The translations under genes and the position numbers were made by a program. A DNA stretch of 64,000 nt from Phymorhynchus buccinoides (lineage: Eukaryota; Mollusca; Gastropoda; Neogastropoda; Raphitomidae). Below, in pieces: positions 46,121 to 57,400 of this stretch. The stretch covers positions 4,168,646 to 4,232,645 of the forward strand of contig CM065694.1 of NCBI GenBank assembly GCA_017654935.2, written 5' to 3'. Position 1 is the stretch's first letter. Each line of letters begins with the position of its first letter. The notes beneath the pieces were generated by a model. It was not told the DNA's origin and did not search any database. It saw nothing but the letters and a program-made list of their open reading frames with translations.

Positions 46121-46445
46121 ACATTACTTGATGGATGATGGAGTTTCCTTCCAGCAGCCTGGTGTTCACACCATCTAGACTAGAGTTGTTTGCGAGGACC
46201 TGCCGCGATCTTTGGTTTCTTAGAAAAGATGGCAATGTTGGGGCTGCCACCAATTACGTCTACTAAGGACCAGGACCCTGTTCAAAACTTTGTAAATGAA
46301 GAAAAAACAAATTCAATTCTTGTTTGCAAATTCAATGATGCCCAGTGTCAAATTGCAATATGCTATTTTAAGTTGATGATGCGAAGAAAGATACCCATCG
46401 CGGTGAGCAGCCGACTGGTATTTTGTTGGTCTGAATGGACATACC

Positions 46446-46795
46446 AGGCAGTGGTCTGCCCAGCAGATGACCTGTACTTTTACATGAATGAACATACCAT
46501 GCAGTGGTCTGCCCAGCAGATGACCTGTACTTTAACATGTCTGAATGGACATACCATGCAGTGATCTGCCCAGCAGATGACCTGTACTTTTACATATATG
46601 AATGGACATACCATGCAGTGATCTGCCCAGCAGATGACCTGTACTTTAACATGTATGAATGGACATACCATGCAGTGGTCTGCCCAGCAGATGACCTGTA
46701 CTTTTACATGAATGGACATACCATGCAGTGATCTGCCCAGCAGATGACCTGTACTTTTACATGAATGGACATACCATGCAGTGGTCTGCCCAGCC
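46446..46795 (+). repeat. 53/57-bp minisatellite
   Basis: Seven units containing CTGCCCAGCAGATGACCTGT (the last one truncated), starting at 46456, 46509, 46566, 46623, 46680, 46733 and 46786 (spacings 53, 57, 57, 57, 53, 53). The 4-bp difference lies in the ACATGAATG versus ATGTATGAATG region. The array follows directly after the transposase remnant and may have grown from its coding sequence. Confidence 0.85.
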
Positions 46796-46799
46796 TTCA

Positions 46800-47160
46800 T
46801 TTAGTAGAACGTCTGTGAGGAACATTCAGCCTGCTGCAGCTACTCTGCTTTGTGGACAAACTTACACCAACCTTGCACAATACGCTTCTTTCCATGAAAT
46901 AACTTTCTATCCTGGTGCTACATTTGGTCAAATTCAAAAGGATATTTTGATTCCAGTTATCCTGAAAGCATGACATGCTAGACACACTCCATGAGCAGCT
47001 GCTTGCAAAGCATGTTCCCCTCAGACATGTAGGGGATGGTAGGGGTGACAGTTCAGGGCACAATGCAAAATACTGCACTTTACCATCATTGTCTTCGCCC
47101 TCGTATACCGTAGTGGATGCAACTGAAACAGTTCCTCCAAAATGGAATTGATTGGGTTTA
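46800..47160. other. No gene seen
   Basis: Short open frames without recognisable similarity; possibly the tail of the degraded transposon. Confidence 0.4.
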
Positions 47161-47167
47161 AAAGATT

Positions 47168-47310
47168 TGTGGAATTAGGATTAAAATTATAGCCCCGTCA
47201 ACAACAGAGGCCATTGTCAGGGCTGTCACAACGTTAAATCTTACCACGTATTAAAAAGGGATAAAAACACAAGGTAAAAACTAAATCAAAGTTTTATGTT
47301 AAAATACTTT
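47168..47310 (-). repeat. SINE-like retroposon copy
   Basis: AATTATAGCCCCGTC through GGTAAAAACTAAATC; same family as 9661-9805. Confidence 0.65.
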
Positions 47311-47361
47311 TGTTGTGAAAAATTCATATTAATAAATCAAAAACTTAGCAAGTAAAAACAA

Positions 47362-47667
47362 TGACACGTCTAGAATTAAAAACATCACAGTAGCTTACAT
47401 CAAGTGAAAACATGACACGTCTAGAATTAAAAACATCACAGTAGCTTACACCAAGTGAAAACATGACACGTCTAGAATTAAAAACATCACAGTAGCTGAC
47501 ACCAAGTGAAAACATGACACGTCTAGAATTAAAAACATCACAGTAGCTTACACCAAGTGAAAACATGACACGTCTAGAATTAAAAACATCACAGTAGCTT
47601 ACATCAAGTGAAAACATGACACGTCTAGAATTAAAAACATCACAGTAGCTTGCATCAAGTGAAATAT
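47362..47667. repeat. 51-bp minisatellite, six units
   Basis: TGACACGTCTAGAATTAAAA starts at 47362, 47413, 47464, 47515, 47566 and 47617, a constant 51-bp period. The same sequence occurs once in each palindrome arm (about 34310-34360 and its mirror) with the same flanks, namely the retroposon before it and TTGACTCCGC after it. This locus is therefore an expanded paralogue of that element. Confidence 0.9.
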
Positions 47668-47759
47668 ATTAATCTTTCAAGTAATTAAAGATCGTGTCAC
47701 AGAACAAAATGACCATTGACTCCGCCATGCAGTGTTTCCTTCTAATGTCGAATAGATCC

Positions 47760-48500
47760 CAGCAGTCCACAAGGACATGACAAATGGAAATTGGCGAATC
47801 GCATGCTACACAATCAAGGCTTCAAAGTTTGTGTGGTGGTGTATCATGGTACACAGATGTTTCCATAGAAATTTTGAACCACTAGTACAAATCTCCGCCA
47901 AAGAACACTCAATTTACTGTAAAACATGTTCGCCCTGTAACTCACAAACCATTAGACAGAATCGCTTCAAATGTTGTGTTGTGGTGCCCACCCGCTTTAA
48001 AAAACCGGCATTTCCAGACCTTTTAGTTGCAGTCCACTAGGCTTCCAGAGGCGGGAAATGCGAATGACTCAACCTTTCATTTCCTTCTGGAAGCACCAGA
48101 AACAAGTAAAGAAGACAGAAGCGAATTTGTGCTCCGTATGTTTTCGTCCACTGCTTCTACAAAACTGATTGATATGCAAAAACATTTGGTGTGCGGATAC
48201 ATATGTGTGTGGGGAACAGCATTGTGTGAACAGTGATTCGTATCGAAAAGGATTTGTGGTGTAAATAGTGTTGATTAATAACACACGCTTTGTGTGCATT
48301 AAAGCAATCAAGATTGGTACAGAAGAACAGTGCGCGCTATTTTCAAGGCCTAGTTTTTTTCCTCAGTGACACAGATTTATGTGGCATTTTCCTCGGTGTG
48401 TTCTGTCTAAAGTAGCCAGTGTTCATAAGTGTGCTTTTACATATAAGTTCTAGAGTCATCTTGTGCTTAAAGTGTCTACTTAGTTAGATGTTCCGTCGAA
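47760..48500. other. No gene seen before the assembly gap
   Basis: Unremarkable sequence with short frames only; it ends at the N run. Confidence 0.5.
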
Positions 48501-49000
48501 NNNNNNNNNNNNNNNNNNNNNNNNNNNNNNNNNNNNNNNNNNNNNNNNNNNNNNNNNNNNNNNNNNNNNNNNNNNNNNNNNNNNNNNNNNNNNNNNNNNN
48601 NNNNNNNNNNNNNNNNNNNNNNNNNNNNNNNNNNNNNNNNNNNNNNNNNNNNNNNNNNNNNNNNNNNNNNNNNNNNNNNNNNNNNNNNNNNNNNNNNNNN
48701 NNNNNNNNNNNNNNNNNNNNNNNNNNNNNNNNNNNNNNNNNNNNNNNNNNNNNNNNNNNNNNNNNNNNNNNNNNNNNNNNNNNNNNNNNNNNNNNNNNNN
48801 NNNNNNNNNNNNNNNNNNNNNNNNNNNNNNNNNNNNNNNNNNNNNNNNNNNNNNNNNNNNNNNNNNNNNNNNNNNNNNNNNNNNNNNNNNNNNNNNNNNN
48901 NNNNNNNNNNNNNNNNNNNNNNNNNNNNNNNNNNNNNNNNNNNNNNNNNNNNNNNNNNNNNNNNNNNNNNNNNNNNNNNNNNNNNNNNNNNNNNNNNNNN
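48501..49000. other. Assembly gap of 500 N
   Basis: Exactly 500 N, the conventional placeholder for a gap of unknown size. Adjacency of the two flanking contigs is a scaffolding inference. Confidence 0.99.
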
Positions 49001-49430
49001 TGCTAATATAGAAATATAAATGGAATATTTTAAACATTACCGAATGTTTCACTCATTTTAGCAGACATGGCTGCAGTACTACTATTATTAGGGGGAACAA
49101 GTAAGTTTGGTTACGGTAACCCCCCCCCCCTCCCCGCGGACCCCCCCCCCCCTTACGAATCACTTGTCCCGTCCCTGCTAATATAGAATATAATAGAATA
49201 TTTTAAACAGTACAGAATGTTCAATCATTTTAGCAACAGGGCATACTTATTAGGGGGAAGAAGTTGGTTACGGTAACCCCCCCCCCTCCCCGCGGGACGC
49301 CCCCCCCCCCCCTTACAAATCACTTATTGTCACGTCCCTGCTAATATAGAATATAATAGAATATTTTAAACAGTACAGAATGTTCAGTCATTTTAGCAAC
49401 AGGGCATACTTATTAGGGGGAAGTTGGTTA
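49001..49430. repeat. Tandem ~163-175-bp satellite units at the gap edge
   Basis: TGCTAATATAGAAT-type starts at 49001, 49176 and 49339, each followed by AGAATATTTTAAACA, TTAGGGGGAA and GGTTACGGTAACCCC. The first two units end in C-rich blocks. The array begins at the first base after the gap, so the gap may hide more units. Confidence 0.8.
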
Positions 49431-49587
49431 CGGTCAAAAGGCACACGTGTTGGGTTGTTTGTCCACTCGTTTTCCGTTGCAGCTACACGGTGCTATACAA
49501 GTAATGCTAATACTAGGAATATCACCGATTTGCAATGGGGAAAAGGTCAAAGCCAACAACGTGCATGTCTACCATACGCGTTAGCTA

Positions 49588-49623
<36 letters not shown>

Positions 49624-49720
49624 CCACTCAAACGCACGCACGCACACACAACGTCCCACACGCACGCACACACACACACACGCACTCACACACACACACG
49701 CACACACACACAACCATACA

Positions 49721-49777
<57 letters not shown>

Positions 49778-49850
49778 TCCACGCACGCACGCACTCACAC
49801 ACGCCATGACACGCACACGCACACAGCGCTCGCCGCGCGCGCGCGCTCGA
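49588..49850. repeat. CA/CG-rich microsatellite
   Basis: Alternating purine-pyrimidine (CA)n with CG-rich islands (GCGCGCGCGC near 49840). Z-DNA-prone simple sequence. Confidence 0.95.
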
Positions 49851-50187
49851 ACTTAAAAAAGGCAAGCATTTAATTCTCCCTTTAATAATCTTTTGGGCAC
49901 GAAGGACAGATATTAATATAATATAATATGGGAAAGCACACAAAAAATGAACAAATGTTATAAACACATCGTTGACAGACATTATCCAAACGCAATTTAT
50001 CTCACAAGTCAATACAATAATATGTCCTGTATCTACACAATGTCTCTCTGTGTGTTTGTCCACTTGTAGGTGTGTTTGTAATTACCTCTCTATCATTCTC
50101 TTTGTCTGTTTCTGTCTCTGCGTGACAGCAGTTTCCTTTTATCTTCCATTTGTGAATGGTCAATACAATGCAGCATGCGTGCACGCA

Positions 50188-50312
50188 CAGACTCGCACAC
50201 ACACACACACACACACGCGGGACGCGCACAAGACACACAACGCACACGCACACGCACACACTCACACGCGCGCATGCGCGCGCGCGCGGGCGCGCACACA
50301 CTGACACACACA

Positions 50313-50345
<33 letters not shown>

Positions 50346-50568
50346 AACGCGCACGACACACACGCACGCACGCGCACACACACACACACACAGACACACA
50401 CACACACTCGCGCACATGCACACACACACACAGTCATGCACAAGCACGCACGCACACGCAAACACACATAAAGACAGACAAACACACACACGCGCGCACA
50501 CAACACAAACGCACTACACACACACAGACACACACGCGCGCGCGCACATATGCACGCACAACGCACAT

Positions 50569-50622
<54 letters not shown>

Positions 50623-50636
50623 CACACACACACAGA
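50188..50636. repeat. Long CA/CG-rich microsatellite
   Basis: About 450 bp of CA repeats interspersed with CGCGCG blocks. All open frames here are composition artefacts. Confidence 0.95.
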
Positions 50637-51002
50637 AAAAAAAGAGAGAAACTAACAGACAAAAATAACCAGTTTGATGTCCTAGAATAACTGGAAGAAA
50701 CGTTTCCGATAGTTTGCAGCCTAATAACAAAGATATTCTAAAAGGGTACAGTCTTTGCTAATAATATCCGTTCTCACAGTTTATCTTAATCAACGATCTG
50801 ATATCAAACTGGCGAACTAACAAGGTCCAAACCGGGTTGGATTTGTTTATGTTCATTTGATTTTGGACGAGGCTCGGGGTACGGGCCCGTATCTCACGTT
50901 CTCCAGGCTACGGGTACGGCGCTCAAACACAGGACGCATAAATTGTGCGCAAATGTTTTTAAAAAAACTACTAACATTAACTCTGGCATGTTCCTAACCC
51001 TA

Positions 51003-51235
51003 TCCCCGGGTTCACATTAGACGCGTAAGTTCCGTACGGAAAACCCTAAATAAGTGGAAGAGATAAGGATACAAGTTTACGCATAAATGGAAGAAAGAAG
51101 AATAAAAGCTTACGCATATAGGGGAAATTCGGACACGTGCGCAAATTTCTTCTCTTCTTTGTTTCACTTATTTACGGATTGCGCACGGGTTTCCGCATGG
51201 AATATCCACAACTAATAGAAAATAAAAACTACTAC
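51003..51235 (+). mobile_element. Imperfect inverted-repeat element, copy 1
   Basis: GGTTCACATTAGACGCGTAA through TTCCGCATGGAATATCC. The ends form an imperfect inverted repeat (CCGTACGG, CCTAAATAAGTG facing CACTTATTTACGG). A direct copy lies at 61060-61232. Confidence 0.7.
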
Positions 51236-51246
51236 ATGTACGCATA

Positions 51247-51460
51247 AGGGAAGACGGGGTAAAAAGCGCATGGGCGGGTAAGAAGCCCACCCCAATTATC
51301 TTATGAAATAAAGAAAATTTCAGTCAAATTTGCCCATGAGACGAATGCTAGACATTAACGCTCGTCTCATGGGCAAAATGAGACTGAAATTTGCTTCATT
51401 TCATGAGATAATTGGGGTGGGCTTCTTACCCCCCATGCGCTTTTTACCCCGTCTTCCCCT
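51247..51460. mobile_element. Hairpin MITE of ~213 bp
   Basis: Nearly full-length palindrome. GGGAAGACGGGGTAAAAAGC faces GCTTTTTACCCCGTCTTCCC, and the match extends inward through CATGGG, AGAAGCCCACCCCAATTATC and TGCCCATGAGACGA to a loop near 51350. No coding capacity. Confidence 0.85.
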
Positions 51461-51526
51461 AGGGTTTTTTCCTGTATCACATCCATCTGCCAGCAATGTA
51501 TCTTTTGCAGCGAGTTTCAAAGCCTT

Positions 51527-51660
51527 TAAAGACCCACCACGTCACGTGTCAAAATCACGGTTTTCACGTGTTTTCCCCTCTTATAGCTGGTAAGAAATCT
51601 TAAGAAATCTTCCTAGCATAAGAGGGAATGTGACACGTGACGTGGGGGGGGTCTTTAAGG
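51527..51660. mobile_element. Short hairpin repeat
   Basis: CTTTAAAGACCCACCACGTC faces GACGTGGGGGGGGTCTTTAAG with AAGAAATCTTAAGAAATCTT at the centre. A related sequence is at about 60416-60485 (GATTTCTTACCAGC, GACACGTGAC). Confidence 0.7.
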
Positions 51661-51825
51661 GCGATCAATGCCTACGGGAGGAAGTTTTCAAAGCAATAAT
51701 CCGTAAATATTATGCTTCCTATAGTAGGTCAATAGTTCTATTTCTTCACTTGTTTTGTTCACACTCACATGGAACAAGTTTATATTGATAATTTCATATT
51801 GCCGTCTTTTGTGAGTCTATATAAT

Positions 51826-52060
51826 ACGTGTGCGCGTGCGTGTGTGTGTGCGTGCGTGCGTGCGTGCTGCGTGTGCGTGCGTGCGTGCGTGCGTGTGTGT
51901 GTGTGTGTGTGTGTGTGTTTGCAAACGCGTACATATGTGCGTGCGGTGTGTGTGTGTGTTTGTGCTAGCGAGCGCGAATATATGTGCGTGCGTGTTTGTG
52001 TGTGTGTATGTGTGCGCGCGTGCGTCTTTGGATGCATATATACTGTACGTGTCCCCCGCG
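51826..52060. repeat. TG/CG-rich microsatellite
   Basis: (GT)n with GCGTGC blocks, opposite in strand to the CA tracts at 49.6-50.6 kb. Confidence 0.95.
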
Positions 52061-52148
52061 CGCACTTGTGTCTGTCTGTATGTATGCAAAATGCATGTGG
52101 AACATTATGATCCATTTTCTCTTCGTCTTCCCAGGCCGTGGTGCTATG

Positions 52149-53431
52149 CTAGTGCGGATGGCAGAAAGCCGCCATCCCCTGCGGGTCCGAGGCAGCCATG
52201 AGTCGAGGGTTCTCCCCGAAGACGACGTGCTCCCACTCCTTCAGGCGACACAAGCCGTTCGTCGTACGGCCCCGGCAGAACTGCACCACGGACGTCACGT
52301 CCACCCCGTCACGAACCACGCGAACGTAATGCTCTCCCCCTTCCTCTACCCCCAGTCCTTCTCCTCCCCCTCCTTCGTTACTATACAGCTCCAGAATCAG
52401 CCTCGCGGCGTGTCGGAGTCGCCACCCTTCCGCCACGCCCAGCGCGCGCAAGAGCGAGGTCAAGGTCAGCTCGTGGCCCGAGTACAGCGCGAAGCGAAGG
52501 TCGGAGCGACGAAGGGCGACCTTTCGCATGCTGGTGACCAGGTCCAGGAGGAGAGGGTGGGTCAGCAGACGGCTGGGGCCGTCCACCCCTACTACCACCC
52601 CCGCCTCCTCACTCTCCCGCTCCGCCTCATCATCCGCCAGCCGGAGGAGCTCGTGCAGCATGGCTGCCGTGACGCACGCGCCGCTCCCGCCTCCTCCGCA
52701 AGGCAACGGAGAGCCGTGACAGGCGTAGCTCAACAGAACGTCCGCCAAGTCATCGGGCTTGGGCAGCTGAGACGACGAACGCAGACCCAACACTTCGGAC
52801 AAGACTCGCAGAATGGAAGGCTCCGTCCTGAAAGTTTTCCTTCTTTTCGTCTTGCTGCTGCGCTCTCGGTCCAGTCGGTGTTGCAGGCGGTGCAGACTCT
52901 TGCAGCAGTCCGGGGGAACTAAGGCCGGGGAGTCGCAGAAGAGGGCGCTGGCGGCCACGCGCACGTGCAGCTCGGAGACGTTGAAGCGCGGAAGCAGGAA
53001 GGCGTAGAGCAGAGCCACGGCGCTCTGGTAGGTCCTGGACGCCAGCGTGGAGCGGACAGAGAGGTGCAGAGACGGAGAAAAATCCTCGCCCAGGAGGGCG
53101 TGCCTGATGACGTACCGTTCCCGGAGCGCCAGCCCCAGCCGGAGGTGCTGCAGGGTTCCCTGGCCGGTCAGCTGGGAGCTGCCGCACTGGGCGTGGTGCG
53201 GGTGCAGGGCCCAGTCGGAGAACTCGCTGCCCGGGGGCTGACGCCCGCTCTGCGCCGCCATGTCGGACAGGAAGTGACGCAGCTCTGGGGGGAAGTGACG
53301 TAGGGTCTCCGCTCCCATGGTGCAGTTGTGGGACGAGGGTTGCGGGTCCAGCAGGGAGGCCCTGGGGGCGCTGTCCCCGTGCAGGGTGAGGGCGAACACT
53401 GAGCGGAGAATGTAGCCCGCGGGGGCCTCGC
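52149..53431 (-). CDS. PXYLP1: PXYLP1-like histidine-phosphatase family protein, large 3' exon
   Basis: The exon starts after the acceptor TGTGTTGCAG at 53431 and ends at a stop at 52149. The frame stays open to 53579, but 53532-53579 lies inside a dispersed repeat, so I place the exon start at 53431. Numbering from 53579, the exon covers residues 50-476. The order of blocks matches 2-phosphoxylose phosphatase 1, a Golgi enzyme of the proteoglycan linker pathway: LTGQGTLQHLRLG, SRTYQSAVALLYAF, SALFC, RFALYSGHELTLTSLLRALG, HAARLILELY, VRDGVDVT and a C-terminal AFCH. The catalytic RHGxRxP position reads LHGDSAP (66-72), so His is kept but both Arg are lost, and the C-terminal HD reads HE (369-370). 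Arg182 of SRT is kept. Possible N-glycosylation sites are at N85 and N200. The upstream exons with the membrane anchor are not visible. A pseudoenzyme or a gene in decay is likely; the frame itself is intact. Confidence 0.8.
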
Positions 53432-53531
53432 CTGCAACACAGTCAGTCACATAGGGTTCAGCCCGGGCAGTGGCTGGATGCCTCGTGCCTCCACACGGGG
53501 AGCTGGACGACTCCGCCCCCTCCACTAGTCT

Positions 53532-53848
53532 CTCCCCGTGGGGATACCGGGGGGTATTTCGTAAAAATAGTTCCCCCATCTTCTTGAAGTTCTGTGCTTG
53601 TAGCCTCCTCTAATCTGCCACTCTCTTTGATTCTGCCTTTTCCCTTTGCTTTCTATCATCTACGATCTTTCTGACTTATTGGACCATTCTCCTGCCTTTT
53701 TTTCCCTTCAAAAAAAAAAAAAGTGTCTCCAAATATTTTTTCTCCTTTGAGCTGCTCCGAAATCGGAATGTGTCAGCTGTACGCAGCGGGGAGACCAGTG
53801 AAAACTGAAAACCGGACACAGACGTACCTTACCCATTATGGCCATAAG
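53532..53848 (+). repeat. Inverted dispersed repeat, copy 1
   Basis: The reverse complement of this stretch matches 62919-63250, including GTCCGGTTTTCAGTTTTC, CTGGTCTCCCCGC, GACACATTCCGATTTCGG and AACTATTTTTACGAAA. The pair is 9 kb apart in opposite orientation. It overlaps the 5' extension of the PXYLP1-like open frame. Confidence 0.8.
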
Positions 53849-53909
53849 ATCTGGGAACGCAGAAGAAGAAGATAGTGTTCAGCGCTCGCATGGCTTCCAG
53901 ATGAATAGG

Positions 53910-54495
53910 ACTCTTAAAGGTGGACCCTGACGGATAAGTTTTTGCAAGAAACACGTCGAGATCACCAGAAAGACAGCCTTTTCAAGGATCGGAACACTCA
54001 CTTTGCTCTGGTGTCCTAGAAATTAAACCGTCAAAACGGCGATTCCTCCTTGGCGGAGATGCCGGAGAGATAAGCCATTTTGGATAGGGTGGGTGGAGGC
54101 CACTCATTGTGGTTGAAGCGTTTTCTTTTATTGTAGTGCAGTAAAAAAAAAAAAAATTGGAGCTGTTTCCTTTGTTGTGAGCGAAACTCCTTTAGATAGA
54201 CTGTATAAAAATTTTAAAAAAATAAAAAAAAAAAGGCTTGTATTGCGACATTTTCGTGCAAACGATTTGGTCTAAACGCAGGCGGCCATTAGAAAAGAGA
54301 CAGGCACACGCCTTCTCTTTGGGTGAAAGAATTTGACTTCCAGCACCTCCGTCAAGGAGGAATCGCCGATTTGACGGCTTGATTTCTTGGAAACCAGAGC
54401 AAAGTGAGTGTTGCAATCTCTGTAAAGGGTGTTTTCCTGGTGATCTGGATGTGTTTCTTACAAAAACTCATCCGTCAGGGTGGCCCTTTAAGAGT
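53910..54495. mobile_element. Hairpin element of ~586 bp
   Basis: ACTCTTAAAGGTGGACCCTG faces CAGGGTGGCCCTTTAAGAGT. The arms continue inward through CGGATAAGTTTTTG, CACTCACTTTGCTCTGG and CCGTCAAAACGGCGATTCCT. The central part has poly-A tracts and no gene. Confidence 0.8.
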
Positions 54496-54840
54496 CTGCT
54501 ACACTACATAGGATCCGATCTCAATGCGATGCGAGTGTAACGATGTGAGTCATGATTCACGGGAAATACTTCTGTCTAAAATAATAATTCTGCTATTTTC
54601 ACCCACTATACTCGAGTAGACCCAAATGCATTACATTTCTTGTTGGACTTTCCAGGTATTGCAATACCTCCGGGATCGTCCCACTATCTGCATTGCTAAA
54701 AATGTCCCGCGATGTACCCGTTTCAGGTCGGAGGACGTTAGACGGACTTTCACACATGAATTTCGCGCGAATCGTGACTCGCATCGTCAAAAATCGCATC
54801 GCGTTAAAATCGAATCGTATGTAGTGTAGCAGACTCTTAA
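54488..54840. mobile_element. MITE of 353 bp with 23-bp terminal inverted repeats
   Basis: TTAAGAGTCTGCTACACTAC at the left and GTAGTGTAGCAGACTCTTAA at the right. Subterminal GATGCGAGTGTAACGATG-like motifs also face each other. It overlaps the end of the preceding hairpin by a few bases and directly abuts a Tc1/mariner-type MITE fragment. Confidence 0.8.
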
Positions 54841-54967
54841 GACTCCCTCCCATATAAGACAGACTTCTCTGAGACATTGCCCTTCTTTGTAAGTATTACA
54901 ATTACCTCCCTTATAAGACCTCATTTTGGATTATTTTTGAAGGTCTTATAAGGGAGGTTCCACTGTA
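54841..54967. mobile_element. Tc1/mariner-type hairpin MITE, end-truncated
   Basis: Matches 20033-20177 from the CCCTCCCATATAAGAC region to the terminal GAGGTTCCACTGTA; the first terminal repeat is missing, replaced by the end of the preceding MITE. Confidence 0.75.
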
Positions 54968-55035
54968 TTGAACTTATGTCGAGTCAAAAGCGGACAATAC
55001 AAGAATGCTGATTTCGACAGTTTGGCGTTTGATTG

Positions 55036-55088
55036 AAAAACAAACAAACAAACAAACAAACAAGCAAACAAACAAACAAGCAAATAAA
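55036..55088. repeat. (AAAC)n microsatellite
   Basis: Imperfect CAAA repeats with AAGC interruptions. Confidence 0.95.
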
Positions 55089-55428
55089 CCCATTAACCTT
55101 CTTGGCCATGGTCGGGCTGTTGAGGGACATTGCAATACTCCGCCAGGCGCGGGATGTGAAGAGGGGAGGGGAGAAAATCCAAGCTCCGCTCCTGAAGGTC
55201 CTTCCCAGTTCTGTCCCTTGGTTTGTCGGCCATGTTGCCTGCCAGGGGCGCACCAGGAACGTTGACGCGTTGTTCCGAAATGCGGGTGTCCTTCACTTGG
55301 AGCAAGTTCACTGTTCACGAGCATACACAAGCGCACGCACACGCACGCGGGCACACGAGGACAATGATACTGAAGAATGTTGGATAGAAATTAACAATTA
55401 GCTTGACAGAAACTTACAAAAACATTAT

Positions 55429-55917
55429 TTAACCCTTTCACCGCCTGCCATATTTCAGCCAAAAATGTCCATTAAATTTACCTGGGTAGAGAACAAAATC
55501 CATCTGCAGTATTGGGGATTCTTCTGTGACATATATAAAATAAGGTCTATCCTTACTTCCCAAAAACTAAGACAATAGGGTCTTTGGATAATAGACCCCA
55601 ATTTGATGCCTTTTAGTGACATAGGTGTTAACCCTTTCACCGCCAATGTCGCATTTTTGCACCACAATGGTTTAACACCCATGTCACTAAAAAGGCATCA
55701 AATCAGGGCCTGGTATCCGAATACCCTATTTTCTTAATTTCGGGAGGTAAGGACAGGCCTAATGTTATACATGTCACAGAGGAATTCGCAATATTGCAGA
55801 TTTTTGTTTTCTTTACCCAGATAAATTTAATGGTATTTTTTGGCTGAAAAATGGCTGGCGGCGAAAGGGTTAAATCACTGTGGTGCTAAAATGCGACTTT
55901 GGCGGTGAAAGGGTTAA
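55429..55917. mobile_element. piggyBac-like MITE interrupted by a second copy
   Basis: The outer element (ends at 55429 and 55917) is split by a full inner copy at 55628-55873. The outer sequence reads GTGTTAA before the insertion and TTAAATCACTG after it, whereas the uninterrupted copy at 21103-21342 reads GTGTTAAATCACTG. The inserted copy therefore duplicated the TTAA, a direct demonstration of the target preference. Confidence 0.9.
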
Positions 55918-56514
55918 CAGCTTGCATACAAAAATCGATCAACACAATTAATGCAACAGTGCAATATTTACACATTCTGATGGCACACAACACTTCCTCC
56001 TAAACCCCCAAAATCATGTCCTCCTTACTGTAATGAGAAGTAGGCCCTGTCGTCATTTAAACTATCACGCTCCACCAGTGTGGAGTAAGGAGTATGGTTT
56101 TTGTGCTTTGTCTGTTATCGTTATGTGTGTCTTTGAGTCTGCCTGTATGCTTGGCTGTCACGTCATATTTTTGTCCTGAAAACCTCTGGATGAATCGAAA
56201 TAAACATTGGTTTTAGTCAAAAAGTGGCCAGGATGGAAGTTCAGTTTAACGTCGCGTATCGGCTTTTGCCATGTACGACGGGCTGAACAAACCAACCAGG
56301 GTATAAACAAAAATTTATATTCCTGAATCACTGTCTTAGCCAAAAGGCCGAGAAGCGATCAGAATATGTCCTTGATTATTGAATTAAAAAAGTGGCCACT
56401 AAATAGGCCTATTTTTCTGTTCCATTATCAAGATCATCGGTATGATCATTTCAATAGAAACCCTTCTTGATACAAAGAATTTACTAGAATCGCCAAACTT
56501 TCATGAAAAATATA

Positions 56515-56515
<1 letters not shown>
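55918..56515. other. No gene seen
   Basis: AT-rich sequence with short frames and no recognisable element. Confidence 0.5.
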
Positions 56516-56517
<2 letters not shown>

Positions 56518-56557
<40 letters not shown>

Positions 56558-56583
56558 TCATCATAATAATCATAATAATAATA
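56518..56583. repeat. (AAT)n microsatellite
   Basis: AATAATAAT repeats with two ATCATAAT interruptions. Confidence 0.95.
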
Positions 56584-56754
56584 AACATTTCACTTACATC
56601 GTAACTGATAGCTAAGCATAGTAAATTAACTCCCTTTGTCACCATATGACTGTGTCGAGTGAAGAAGTATGGAATACTGTTGGAGGAACACTACAGAGGG
56701 CAAACGGGAATCGAAGACATGTCTACCACTCGACGACATATCAGATTACCAATG

Positions 56755-56940
<186 letters not shown>

Positions 56941-57264
56941 ACTAATGAATATAAGCCTAACTGGAGACTAAATCAGTTCATAAGATTTTTTTAAGAAACA
57001 TAAAATAAATCATCTTACATACATAGATAGATTACACTAGAGAAAGAAAAAAATTTACACTAAAGAATAACTGTTAGACTGACCAACCAACAATCATTAT
57101 GTAAGTTACCAATAGGGTAAGTCGGGTAATGCAGCACTAAGTTATATGCAACAATCCAATTTCTTTTCTCTAAGCTTTGTAGCTTAATTAAGCTAAAAAC
57201 AGAGCATAAGACTTTATGACATTTTCATTCTCTGAGGCAAGTAAATCACAGAAATTAAACATCT

Positions 57265-57268
<4 letters not shown>

Positions 57269-57355
<87 letters not shown>

Positions 57356-57400
57356 CAAACAATTTTAATGACTAGGCCTTCTGCCCGTATCATAGGGAGG
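57269..57400 (-). repeat. (GA)n tract with a retroposon-like 3' end
   Basis: Minus strand: CATTAAAATTGTTTGAA followed by (TC)n. Same arrangement as at 56757-56940. Confidence 0.55.

Noticed and set aside
48480..49052. Open frame across the N run.
   Set aside because: The frame consists of unknown bases.
50093..50668. Thr/His- and Val/Cys-rich open frames in CA/CG tracts.
   Set aside because: Simple-repeat composition; no conserved sequence.
52750..53187. Alternative minus-strand frame inside the PXYLP1-like exon.
   Set aside because: It is a GC-rich shadow of the real frame with no homology.
53432..53579. N-terminal extension MGELFLRNTPRY of the PXYLP1-like frame as genuine protein.
   Set aside because: Part of it lies in a dispersed repeat also found at 62.9-63.25 kb, and a good splice acceptor sits at 53432.
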